From the NCBI GenBank assembly GCA_044344495.1, contig JBIJCW010000033.1, positions 1 through 15,317 on the forward strand: 15,317 nucleotides of DNA, read 5' to 3'. A program made the translations under genes and the position numbers. Numbering within the stretch: the first letter of the stretch is position 1; each line of letters starts with the position of its first letter. Source of the DNA: CAZDUS01 sp044344495. Lineage in GTDB: Bacteria; Verrucomicrobiota; Kiritimatiellia; CAIKKV01; CAITUY01. Shown here piece after piece: positions 1 to 6,819 of this stretch. A model generated the notes under the pieces. That model searched no databases, was not told where the DNA came from, and worked only from the letters and a program-made list of their open reading frames with translations.

Positions 1-784
1 CGAGGATCTGCAGGATGCGCTTGACGATCTCGATATTGGGGACGTCATAGTTGCCGCCGAGGTTATAGACTTCGCCCGACTTGCCGCGGCGCAGGACGGT
101 GTCGATGCCGGAGCAATGGTCGACGACATAGATCCAGTCGCGGACATGGAGGCCGTCGCCGTAGACGGGGAGAGGTTTATCCTCGAGGGCGGTGCTGATC
201 ATGAGGGGGATCAGCTTTTCGGGAAACTGGTAAGGGCCGAAGTTATTGGAGCAGCGGGTGGTGACGGTATCCAGGCCGTGCGAATGGCAGGCGGCGCGGA
301 CCATGAAGTCGGCGCCTGCCTTGGTGGCGGCGTAGGGGTTATTGGGTTGGAGGGGGGTTTCCTCGGTGAAGGCGCCGCTGGGGCCCAGGCTGCCGTAGAC
401 TTCGTCGGTTGAGACTTGCAGGAATCGTTTAACCTTGTGTTTGCGCGCGGCATCGAGCAGGAGTTGGGTGCCGAGGATATTGGTGCGGATGAAATCGCGG
501 GGTCCCATGTGGAGGCTGCGGTCCACATGGCTTTCGGCGGCGAAGTTGACGACGAGGTCGATGGAGTGGTCGCGGAAGACCCTGCCGACGTCGCGGGGTG
601 CGGCGATGTCGCCGTGAACGAAGGTGTAGCGCGGGTCGTTCTGGAGGTCCGCCAGGTTTTCCAGATTGCCGGCGTAGGTGAGGGCGTCGAGATTGACGAC
701 CTGATCTTCGGGGTGGTTTTGAAGGATGTACCTGACAAAGTTACTGCCGATGAATCCGGCGCCGCCAGTGACAAGGAGTTTCAT
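1..784 (-). CDS. rfbB: dTDP-glucose 4,6-dehydratase, 3' end cut by window edge
   Basis: Converts dTDP-glucose to dTDP-4-keto-6-deoxyglucose in the cytoplasm, the second step of dTDP-rhamnose and related deoxysugar supply for surface polysaccharide. Reading the minus strand from ATG at 784 gives 261 open codons to the window edge, about 80 short of the usual 330-350. The extended SDR fold is clear: NAD-binding GGAGFIGS at residues 7-14, the catalytic triplet TDE in STDEVYG (126-128), and YxxxK as Y151 and K155 in NPYAATKAGAD. RCSNNFGPYQFPEKLIP and GDGLHVRDWIYVVDH are family signatures. The start has AGGGGA about 7 nt upstream; an ATG 4 nt further upstream is out of frame. The coding strand is strongly C-ending, unlike the G-ending plus-strand genes. 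The gene diverges from eno. The symbol rmlB is equally valid. Confidence 0.95.
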   Translation of the reverse strand, partial: MKLLVTGGAGFIGSNFVRYILQNHPEDQVVNLDALTYAGNLENLADLQNDPRYTFVHGDIAAPRDVGRVFRDHSIDLVVNFAAESHVDRSLHMGPRDFIRTNILGTQLLLDAARKHKVKRFLQVSTDEVYGSLGPSGAFTEETPLQPNNPYAATKAGADFMVRAACHSHGLDTVTTRCSNNFGPYQFPEKLIPLMISTALEDKPLPVYGDGLHVRDWIYVVDHCSGIDTVLRRGKSGEVYNLGGNYDVPNIEIVKRILQIL

Positions 785-810
785 GCATATTCCCCTGATA
801 ATTGCCGGGA

Positions 811-839
811 TGTATAACTGAAGGAAGGCGGGGTGTCGA
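811..839 (-). promoter_or_regulatory. candidate sigma70-type promoter for the dehydratase gene
   Basis: On the minus strand, TCGACA (834-839, 5 of 6 to consensus) and TATACA (811-816, 4 of 6) are separated by exactly 17 nt. This sits 27 nt upstream of the start codon at 784. Pattern match only. Confidence 0.45.
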
Positions 840-870
840 GGCGAATGGTGCGTGAATGGTGCGGATTTCC

Positions 871-899
871 TTGAAAGGGGAAAGGGTGTGACGTATTGT
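871..899 (+). promoter_or_regulatory. candidate sigma70-type promoter for enolase
   Basis: TTGAAA (871-876, 5 of 6) and TATTGT (894-899, 4 of 6) are 17 nt apart. Transcription would start about 60 nt before the enolase ATG. It lies back to back with the opposite-facing candidate at 811-839, so the 180-nt gap can serve both divergent genes. Confidence 0.45.
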
Positions 900-964
900 T
901 ACGGAATAGACAAGTCGGCCGTGGGTCGGCTGAATGGACCAACAAGAATTAGGAGAATGGCATC

Positions 965-2239
965 ATGGCGTTGATCGAGAGTATTGTGGCGCGGGAGATT
1001 CTGGATTCACGGGGCAACCCGACGGTGGAAGTGGATGTGACGCTGGAGAGCGGCGTGATCGGTCGTGCGGCGGTGCCGTCCGGTGCGTCCACGGGCGAGC
1101 ATGAGGCGGTTGAGTTGCGGGATGGCGACAAGAAGCGCTATCTGGGCAAGGGGGTCCTCAAGGCGGTCCGCAATGTCAATGTAGTGATTGCCCCCGAACT
1201 GATCGGCTGGGACTGCCGGGATCAGGTCGGCGTGGACATGGCGATGATCAAGATGGATGGGACGTCCACCAAGGGGAAACTGGGTGCCAATGCCATTCTG
1301 GCGGTATCGCTGGCGACGGCCAAGGCGGCGGCCGAGTACTGCGGGCTTCCGTTGTTCCGTTACATTGGCGGCGCGAACGCCAAGGTCATGCCGGTGCCGA
1401 TGATGAACATCATGAATGGCGGCGCGCATTCCGATGCCCCGATTGACATCCAGGAATTCATGATCATGCCCAAGGGCGCCAAGTCGTTTGCCGAGGGGTT
1501 GCGGATGGGCACGGAAGTGTTCCATGCGCTCAAGGGTGTGTTGAAGGGTATGAAACTCAGCACCTCAGTCGGGGATGAGGGCGGATTCGCGCCCAAGCTG
1601 GCCAGCAATACCCAGGCGTTGGATGTGATCATGGATGCGATCAAGCAGGCCGGGTACAAGCCGGGCAAGGATGTGTTCCTGGCCCTGGATGTGGCAGCGA
1701 GCGAGTTCTACGATGCCGGCAAGAAGCGCTATGTGTTCAAGAAGAGCGACGGATCGGTCCATACGGCCGAGGAGATGGCGGCGTTCTATGCCAAACTGTG
1801 TGCGAAGTATCCGATCATCAGCATCGAAGACGGGATGTCGGAGAACGACTGGGATGGCTGGAAGAAGTTGACCGAGAAGTTGGGCGACAAGTGCCAGTTG
1901 GTGGGCGACGATCTGTTCGTGACCAACACCAAGTTCCTCAAGAAGGGAATTGACCTGGGGATTGCCAACTCGATTCTGATCAAGGTCAACCAGATTGGCA
2001 CCTTGACGGAGACGCTGGACGCGATCCGGATGGCGACGCAGGCGGGTTACACGGCGGTGGTGAGTCATCGTTCGGGCGAAACCGAGGATGCGACCATTGC
2101 GGACATTGCGGTAGCGACGAATGCGGGTCAGATCAAGACTGGCTCGCTGTGTCGCACGGACCGGGTCTGCAAGTACAACCAGTTGCTGCGCATCGAGGAG
2201 ATGCTTGGTGAACATGCGGTGTATGGCGGCGTGATCTGA
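965..2239 (+). CDS. eno: Enolase (phosphopyruvate hydratase)
   Basis: Interconverts 2-phosphoglycerate and phosphoenolpyruvate in glycolysis; enolases from many bacteria also associate with the RNA degradosome. The 424-residue length is normal. The mobile loop PSGASTG is at 38-44, the acid/base Glu is E205 in GDEGG, and the Mg ligands are D242 (ALDVAASEF), E288 (SIEDGMSENDWDGW) and D315 (GDDLFVTN). Catalytic lysines K340 and K391 lie in ILIKVNQIGT and GQIKTGSLCR, and the SHRSGETED signature is intact. The ATG at 965 is chosen for AGGAGA at 951-956, 8 nt upstream. A strong hairpin follows the stop codon. Enolase next to an FtsB/DivIC gene is a common arrangement (inference from general knowledge of bacterial gene order). 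Confidence 0.98.
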   Translation: MALIESIVAREILDSRGNPTVEVDVTLESGVIGRAAVPSGASTGEHEAVELRDGDKKRYLGKGVLKAVRNVNVVIAPELIGWDCRDQVGVDMAMIKMDGTSTKGKLGANAILAVSLATAKAAAEYCGLPLFRYIGGANAKVMPVPMMNIMNGGAHSDAPIDIQEFMIMPKGAKSFAEGLRMGTEVFHALKGVLKGMKLSTSVGDEGGFAPKLASNTQALDVIMDAIKQAGYKPGKDVFLALDVAASEFYDAGKKRYVFKKSDGSVHTAEEMAAFYAKLCAKYPIISIEDGMSENDWDGWKKLTEKLGDKCQLVGDDLFVTNTKFLKKGIDLGIANSILIKVNQIGTLTETLDAIRMATQAGYTAVVSHRSGETEDATIADIAVATNAGQIKTGSLCRTDRVCKYNQLLRIEEMLGEHAVYGGVI

Positions 2240-2252
2240 GAATGGTTGAGGA

Positions 2253-2291
2253 GGGACACCGGGGCCGCCGCAAGGAGGGCCCCGATGTCCC
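2253..2291 (+). other. Strong stem-loop between eno and the septum gene
   Basis: GGGACA (2253-2258) pairs with TGTCCC (2286-2291) and CGGGGCC (2260-2266) pairs with GGCCCCG (2278-2284), with one C/A mismatch between the two blocks and an 11-nt loop. There is no T-run after it, so it is not a normal intrinsic terminator. It could protect the eno 3' end or reduce read-through. Confidence 0.6.
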
Positions 2292-2345
2292 GTTGAAGGC
2301 AGGGGGATCCGGACGGTTGCGGGAAACGCAGGCGGGATTGCCATC

Positions 2346-2654
2346 ATGAACTTCTGGGTAATGCTCTACCGGTTCGCGTGGATCATCGTGGTGGTGTGTT
2401 GTGTCATCGCGGTGGTTTGCGTTTTTGTGCCCCGGGCGCATACGCACCAGGAGCTTCAGCGCCGCAAGCGGGCGCTGGAGGAGGGGAATGCCCGGCTTGA
2501 GAGCAAGATCCGCCAGCTGGATGAGAAACAGCAGCGATTCCGGACTGATCCCGATTTTGTGGAGCGGATTGCGCGTGAGCAAGGGATGGCAAAGCCGGGT
2601 GAGACCATCTTCCGGTTTGCGGCCACGAATGCTGTTTCAAAGGGGCGGCCATGA
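2346..2654 (+). CDS. FtsB/DivIC-like septum formation initiator
   Basis: A 102-residue protein with the layout of the FtsB/DivIC family: a short cytoplasmic start, one membrane helix at about residues 8-29 (rich in W, I, V, C), then a charged coiled coil at about 35-70 (EEGNARLESKIRQLDEKQQRF). It ends in the typical FVERIAREQGMAKPGE element followed by a short tail. Family members bridge the early and late divisome with FtsL and FtsQ on the periplasmic side. Upstream Shine-Dalgarno matches are weak (a GGGATT stretch near the ATG). The stop overlaps the next start (ATGA, 2651-2654), so the two are likely translated together. The family call rests on topology and the C-terminal motif, as sequence conservation is low in this family. 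Confidence 0.8.
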   Translation: MNFWVMLYRFAWIIVVVCCVIAVVCVFVPRAHTHQELQRRKRALEEGNARLESKIRQLDEKQQRFRTDPDFVERIAREQGMAKPGETIFRFAATNAVSKGRP

Positions 2655-3415
2655 AGCGGTGTCAGTGTAGCCTGATCTTGCTATGCGTGTTACCAATGGC
2701 GTTGTTGGTGTTCTCCGGCTGTATCAAGATTGATTCAACCATCGATATCGCTCCCGACGGTGGCGGGAGTTGGCGGTTGATGTATGCGATGCCCACGCAC
2801 GTGATCCGCCAGATTGAAGTCACGAGCGATATGGCGAAGGAACTTGATCGTGCGGGCAAGGGCGGTACGATGCGAGCAGTGAGCCGTGTTGCGGATTTGC
2901 CCTATTTGTTCAATGAAGCCGCCATCAAGGAACGGTTCAAATTGCTGGAAAGCCAGGGGATTATACTTGGCAAGGTGCAGACCCGCTCGCATGGAGGGTG
3001 GAGTTATGTGGACCTTTCCATAAAGTTTACGCGTTTGGAGACGTTGCTGAGCCAGCCTTTCCTGGCGGAGTGCGGTTTTGCCCTGTCAAACACCGGTTCC
3101 GGGACCTGTAAGTTGGTGGTGTCGATGCCCGATATGGGGACTCCGGATGAACTCCCCAATCTGGATGATCCTTCGGTGAGTGAGCGGGTCCGGCCGTTCA
3201 TGAATGGACTCAGGGTGGTGTCGAGGATCGGGGTTCCCGGCGAGATTCGGAACAGTAATTCCTCCAGCAGCGATTCCCGGCGGGCCACCTGGGAGTGGGA
3301 TTTTGACAAGGACAACAGGGCATTGGCCAGGCTATCCCAGGCGAAAATGATTATTGTCTTCGACGCGAGGGATCTGCGTCTTCGCGATTTTTCCCGGCCG
3401 GCGCGGCGGGAGTAG
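2651..3415 (+). CDS. Putative lipoprotein of unknown function
   Basis: A 254-residue protein with a lipoprotein signal peptide: K2-R3, a hydrophobic stretch at 8-21, then a lipobox-like FSGC with the lipidated Cys at residue 24 (Phe at -3 is less usual). The mature part opens with CIKIDSTIDIAPDGGGSWRL, a beta-hairpin-like start resembling small envelope lipoproteins of the LppM/DUF3153 sort. That likeness is impression only. A Ser-rich stretch (NSNSSSSDS) lies near residue 205. The last 40 residues are charged and end in Arg-rich DFSRPARRE, with no C-terminal membrane anchor. It overlaps the septum gene by 4 nt, so it is probably co-expressed with it, and LspA encoded at 6820-7314 would process it. 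I do not recognise a specific function. Confidence 0.7.
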   Translation: MKRCQCSLILLCVLPMALLVFSGCIKIDSTIDIAPDGGGSWRLMYAMPTHVIRQIEVTSDMAKELDRAGKGGTMRAVSRVADLPYLFNEAAIKERFKLLESQGIILGKVQTRSHGGWSYVDLSIKFTRLETLLSQPFLAECGFALSNTGSGTCKLVVSMPDMGTPDELPNLDDPSVSERVRPFMNGLRVVSRIGVPGEIRNSNSSSSDSRRATWEWDFDKDNRALARLSQAKMIIVFDARDLRLRDFSRPARRE

Positions 3416-3442
3416 TTGCGGTTTGGCGGCTGAGTTCGCTTA

Positions 3443-3472
3443 TTGACAGCGATAGGTTGTTTAGGCTTAAAT
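3443..3472 (+). promoter_or_regulatory. candidate promoter for thrS-infC
   Basis: A perfect TTGACA (3443-3448) is followed after 18 nt by TTAAAT (3467-3472, 4 of 6; CTTAAA one base earlier gives a 17-nt spacer). It lies in the 94-nt gap before thrS and would leave a leader of only about 30 nt. Confidence 0.55.
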
Positions 3473-3509
3473 GCCCGCAGTTTAGCAACTTGCTCTAGGA
3501 GAATACCCT

Positions 3510-5273
3510 TTGGATTTGGAAATGTTGCGCCACAGCACGGCGCATGTGATGGCGGCCGCGATACGTCGGCTTTTTGAGAATGTTCAGTTCGACATCGGGC
3601 CGGCAACGGATAGCGGGTTCTACTACGATTTCGATCTTCCCCACCGTCTTGCCCCCGAGGATTTTCCGGCGATTGAGAAGGAGATGGCCCGTCTGGTCGC
3701 CCAGGATCTGCCGTTTGAGCGGGTGGAGATGACTCGGGGCGAGGCTCGACAGAGGCTTGAGTCTGAAGGGCAGCGGTACAAGATCGAGCGTCTCAGCGAC
3801 ATCCCCGAGGGCGATGCGATCAGTTTCTACCGGTGCGGGGATTTCCATGACCTGTGCCGGGGGCCCCATGTGTCGAGTACCGGGAAACTCAAGGCCTTCA
3901 AGTTGCTTTCGGTGGCCGGGTCGTATTTTCGCGGGATCGAGACGAACCCGATGTTGCAGCGGGTCTACGGGATTGTGGCGGAATCGCAGCAGGAGCTGGA
4001 CGAACAGATCCGGCGTCTGGAAGAGGCGTTGAAGCGGGATCACCGCAAGTTGGGCAAGGAGCTTGACCTTTTCAGCGTACAGGAAGATGTCGGGCCCGGC
4101 CTGATCCATTGGCATCCCAAGGGTGCGCGCATCCGATCGATCATTGAGGAGTTCTGGCGGCAGGAGCATTTCAAGGCCGGCTATGAGATCCTGTACACGC
4201 CGCATATCGGGCGGGCGGGGCTTTGGGATACGTCCGGGCATCTTGGGTTCTATCGTGAGAACATGTATGCGCCGATGGATGTTGACGACGTCTCCTACTT
4301 CGTCAAACCGATGAATTGTCCGTTCCACATCCAGATCTACAAGACGCACAAGCGTTCCTACCGGGATCTCCCGCTGCGATGGGCGGAGCTTGGAACGGTT
4401 TACCGTTACGAGAAGACGGGGGTATTGCACGGGTTGCTGCGTGTACGCGGATTCACCCAGGATGATGCCCATATCTTCTGCACTCCGGATCAGATCGAGG
4501 ATGAGGTCAAGCGCACGGTCAAGTTTGCGTTGGGCATTTGGAGGGCGTTCGGGTTCAAGGAGATTACCGCCTATTTGGCCACCCGGCCGGCGAAAGCCGT
4601 GGGCGAGCCGGAACGATGGGAACAGGCCACACGATCGCTTGAGCAGGCTTTACGGGCGGAGGAGATCCCCTTTGAGGTTGATGAGGGCGGCGGGGCCTTC
4701 TACGGTCCGAAGATTGACCTGAAGGTCAAGGACGCCATCGGGCGCGAGTGGCAGATGAGCACGATTCAATTCGACTTCAATCTTCCGGAGCGGTTTGAGT
4801 TGACCTATCACGGTGACGACGGGAAGGAGCACCGCCCCTATATGGTGCACCGCGCGTTGATGGGCAGTTTGGAGCGATTTTTTGGTGTGCTGATTGAGCA
4901 CTATGGCGGCGCCTTCCCGTTGTGGCTGGCCCCGGAGCAAGTGCGAATCCTTCCGATTACCGACAAGCAATTGGCGGCGGCGGACCGGACAGCCGAGCTT
5001 CTGCGGGAGCAGGGATTCAGGGTCGGGGTTGACCGCGGGGCCGAGAAAATCGGCGCCAAGATTCGCGATGCCCAGATGCAGAAAGTGCCGTATATGCTGG
5101 TGATGGGGGGGCGTGAGGTCGAGCAAGGCACGGTGGCGGTCAGAAGCCGCACGGCGGGCGATCTGGGGGCGATGAAGTTGGAAGCGGTTGTAAGCCGGCT
5201 GACGGAAGAGGTGGTCGGCAAGGTGATAAGCGATAACAAAGGGACTGATAGCGGGTCCGCAACAAGGAGGTAG
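3510..5273 (+). CDS. thrS: Threonyl-tRNA synthetase lacking the N-terminal TGS domain
   Basis: Charges tRNA-Thr with threonine and edits mischarged serine. At 587 residues it is about 55 shorter than the 642-residue E. coli enzyme. The sequence begins directly with the editing domain (LRHSTAHVMAAAI), so the small TGS/N1 domain is absent. Editing-site residues are present: H8 and H12 (HxxxH), C116 and H120 (CRGPH). The class II core keeps its zinc ligands C270 (KPMNCPFH), H321 (DDAHIF) and H447 (YMVHRAL), spaced 51 and 126 residues as in E. coli, plus motif 2 around RYEKTGVLHGLLRVRGFTQDD. The anticodon-binding domain covers about 475-575. The start is TTG at 3510, 7 nt after AGGAGA (3497-3502); the first ATG (3522) is too far from it. 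An in-frame TAG at 3483 rules out a hidden upstream TGS domain. Confidence 0.96.
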   Translation: MDLEMLRHSTAHVMAAAIRRLFENVQFDIGPATDSGFYYDFDLPHRLAPEDFPAIEKEMARLVAQDLPFERVEMTRGEARQRLESEGQRYKIERLSDIPEGDAISFYRCGDFHDLCRGPHVSSTGKLKAFKLLSVAGSYFRGIETNPMLQRVYGIVAESQQELDEQIRRLEEALKRDHRKLGKELDLFSVQEDVGPGLIHWHPKGARIRSIIEEFWRQEHFKAGYEILYTPHIGRAGLWDTSGHLGFYRENMYAPMDVDDVSYFVKPMNCPFHIQIYKTHKRSYRDLPLRWAELGTVYRYEKTGVLHGLLRVRGFTQDDAHIFCTPDQIEDEVKRTVKFALGIWRAFGFKEITAYLATRPAKAVGEPERWEQATRSLEQALRAEEIPFEVDEGGGAFYGPKIDLKVKDAIGREWQMSTIQFDFNLPERFELTYHGDDGKEHRPYMVHRALMGSLERFFGVLIEHYGGAFPLWLAPEQVRILPITDKQLAAADRTAELLREQGFRVGVDRGAEKIGAKIRDAQMQKVPYMLVMGGREVEQGTVAVRSRTAGDLGAMKLEAVVSRLTEEVVGKVISDNKGTDSGSATRR

Positions 5274-5279
5274 GCAATT
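5264..5279 (+). promoter_or_regulatory. Strong ribosome-binding site and ATT start of infC
   Basis: AAGGAGG at 5264-5270 is a full anti-Shine-Dalgarno match, overlapping the end of thrS. Six nt later comes ATT at 5277-5279, which opens the conserved IF3 N terminus. It decides the start of infC. In E. coli the AUU start lets IF3 repress its own synthesis; the same logic is inferred here. Confidence 0.85.
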
Positions 5280-5921
5280 CGTCCGACGACGGTCAGAGTA
5301 AATCACAGGATTCGTGCGCCGCAAGTGCGGTTGCTCGGTCCCACTGGCGACATGATTGGTGTTGTGTCGATCAGCGAAGCCATGTCAATGGCGGTCCGTA
5401 GCGGGTTGGATTTGGTGGAGATTTCGCCGAATGCCGAGCCCCCGGTTTGCCGCGTGATGGATTTTGGCAAATTCAAATATGAGCAGAGCCGCAAGGAACG
5501 CGAGGCGCGGAAGCATCAGCATGCGGCCGAGATGAAGGAAATCAAGTTCCACGCGAATGTGGCGGATCACGATTTCGAGACTAAGATCAATCATATTCGG
5601 GGTTTCCTCGAGAAGGGGATGAAGGTCAAATGCTCATTGTATTTCCGGGGGCGGGAGAATGCCCACCGGGAAATCGGGTTTGGCGTGATGGAGCGGGCTG
5701 TGAAGGCCTGCGAGGACATTGGCCAAACGGACATGACGCCCAAGTTGATTGGCAACAGCATTGTCATGGTGCTGAGCCTGCGATCGGCGAAAGTTGTGGC
5801 GAAGCCTGAGCGCGAAGGGGCCGGGCTGCCTTTGGGAGGGATCCAGGTCCCCGCTCCGGGTCAGCGGCCGGTTACGTCGGCGCCGGTGGCGGCGAAGATT
5901 GATTCTGCTGCCGGACGGTGA
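5277..5921 (+). CDS. infC: Translation initiation factor IF-3, starting at ATT
   Basis: IF3 binds the 30S subunit, checks start codon and initiator tRNA, and blocks early 50S joining. Starting at ATT gives 214 residues beginning RPTTVRVNHRIRAPQVRLLG, which matches the conserved IF3 opening (VNxxIRAPxVRLIGxxG). A GTG start at 5325 would remove that segment and has no ribosome site. The N domain continues through DLVEISPNAEPPVCRVMDFGKFKYE (about 50-75), then a Lys/Arg-rich linker helix. The C domain has EIKFHANVADHDFETK, FLEKGMKVKCSLYFRGRE and the GNSIVMVL strand. A Pro/Ala-rich tail of about 35 residues extends past the usual end. It starts 3 nt after the thrS stop, as a thrS-infC unit. The rpmI-rplT genes that usually follow are not here; a terminator is. 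Confidence 0.95.
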   Translation: MRPTTVRVNHRIRAPQVRLLGPTGDMIGVVSISEAMSMAVRSGLDLVEISPNAEPPVCRVMDFGKFKYEQSRKEREARKHQHAAEMKEIKFHANVADHDFETKINHIRGFLEKGMKVKCSLYFRGRENAHREIGFGVMERAVKACEDIGQTDMTPKLIGNSIVMVLSLRSAKVVAKPEREGAGLPLGGIQVPAPGQRPVTSAPVAAKIDSAAGR

Positions 5922-5952
5922 GTTTCCCGTCTTTGGGGTGAAAGTTGCAGTG

Positions 5953-5989
5953 AACCCTGCGCCGCAGGAATGCGGGGCAGGGTTTTTTT
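5953..5989 (+). terminator. Rho-independent terminator after infC
   Basis: AACCCTGC (5953-5960) pairs with GCAGGGTT (5977-5984), and CCGCA (5962-5966) pairs with TGCGG (5971-5975), with one G/G mismatch between and a GGAA loop. A run of seven T (5983-5989) follows. This is a textbook intrinsic terminator ending the thrS-infC unit. Confidence 0.92.
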
Positions 5990-6001
5990 ATCGGGAACCA
6001 G

Positions 6002-6031
6002 TTGACATTGGAAGAGTGGTTTTGTTATCAA
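6002..6031 (+). promoter_or_regulatory. candidate promoter for the DksA/TraR-like gene
   Basis: A perfect TTGACA (6002-6007) is followed after 18 nt by TATCAA (6026-6031, 4 of 6). It starts 13 nt beyond the terminator and would begin the unit dksA-like, lspA, miaA, radC, lpxA. The layout resembles the thrS promoter: consensus -35, 18-nt spacer, weaker -10. Confidence 0.5.
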
Positions 6032-6093
6032 CATGAACTCTTTATCTGAAGAGGATGCGTATAAGTCGACATGTGAAGGGGTCTGAGAGACGT

Positions 6094-6768
6094 ATGGCCA
6101 GCAAAATCAAACCAACGACGGCGAAGAAGCCTGTAGCAGGCAAGGTGGCGAAGGATGCCAAGGCAACCGCACGGAAAGAGAAATCCGTTCCCAGCCGTGT
6201 GACCAAGGCGGCTAAGCATGCAAAGCCGACTCCCAAAGTGGCTAAAGAAGTGAAGCCGGCTGCAAAAGTGGTGAAGCACGCCAAACCGGTTGCGAATGCG
6301 CCTGTGGTCAGCAAGGCAAAGCCGGTGGTGAGGAAGAGCCATGTCGACAGCAAGAGCCTGGCGCGGATTCAGGAGATGTTGATCAAGATGCGCGATCGAC
6401 TGACCGGGCAAATAACGGCTTTATCGGATGATACCCTGAAGTATGTTGATGACAGTTCTTCCGAGGACCGGACGGATGATTTTGACCGCGAGTTCGCGCT
6501 AAACCTCGTGAGTACCGAGCAGGATTCCGTGTTCGAAATCGACAACGCCTTGCGTCGGATCAAGGATGGGGCCTATGGGTCCTGTGACTATTGCGGGTGT
6601 GCGATTGAAAAAGCCCGTCTGCAGGCATTGCCGTTTGCGCGCATGTGCGTCAAGTGCCAGTCGGCGCAGGAGAAGGGACGGGTGCGTTTCCGTCCGTTCG
6701 GTGAAGCGCTGGAGCTGGGCGTCGAGCAGGAAACGCCCGAAGTCGTCGAGCCGGAAGAGAACGAGTAA
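6094..6768 (+). CDS. DksA/TraR-family zinc-finger protein with histone H1-like tail
   Basis: The C-terminal two-thirds (about residues 85-205) is a DksA/TraR-type module. A helical stretch at 87-110 is followed by an acidic region (DDSSSEDRTDDFD), EFALNLVSTEQDSVFEIDNALRRI, and a C4 zinc finger with C164, C167, C185, C188 (CDYCG and CVKCQ). Such proteins bind RNA polymerase through its secondary channel and modulate promoters with ppGpp; the exact DxxDxA tip of E. coli DksA is not obvious. Residues 1-80 are a Lys/Ala/Pro-rich, H1-like tail with KHAKP at 41-45 and 61-65, likely to bind nucleic acid. The last 20 residues are acidic. I chose ATG 6094 (MASKIKPT), preceded by GAGAGA. An in-frame ATG at 6055 would add 13 residues but has a purine stretch directly abutting it. 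lspA follows 51 nt later. Confidence 0.85.
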   Translation: MASKIKPTTAKKPVAGKVAKDAKATARKEKSVPSRVTKAAKHAKPTPKVAKEVKPAAKVVKHAKPVANAPVVSKAKPVVRKSHVDSKSLARIQEMLIKMRDRLTGQITALSDDTLKYVDDSSSEDRTDDFDREFALNLVSTEQDSVFEIDNALRRIKDGAYGSCDYCGCAIEKARLQALPFARMCVKCQSAQEKGRVRFRPFGEALELGVEQETPEVVEPEENE

Positions 6769-6819
6769 CGGTTACCATGGGGGGCATGGCGACCCCACGG
6801 GTGCCGCGCCGATCAGGAT

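Noticed and set aside
211..774. Minus-strand frame of 187 codons (211-774)
   Set aside because: It is another frame of the dehydratase gene, Ser/Thr/Pro-rich low-complexity text produced by the C-rich coding strand.
116..817. Plus-strand reading frames of 98 and 133 codons (116-412 and 416-817)
   Set aside because: They are antisense to the clear dehydratase gene on the minus strand and have no recognisable motif; the minus frame encodes intact SDR signatures.
3484..3500. tRNA-mimic or T-box control of thrS in the leader
   Set aside because: Only a 4-bp stem (AGCA/TGCT) is visible in the roughly 30-nt leader; no T-box sequence or anticodon-like arm is present.
3495..4472. Minus-strand frame of 325 codons opposite thrS
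   Set aside because: The opposite strand carries every ThrRS motif. The frame stays open because G-rich plus-strand codons give few stops in antisense.
5325..5327. GTG as the infC start
   Set aside because: It has no ribosome site and would delete the conserved VNxRIRAP opening; ATT at 5277 behind AAGGAGG fits both.
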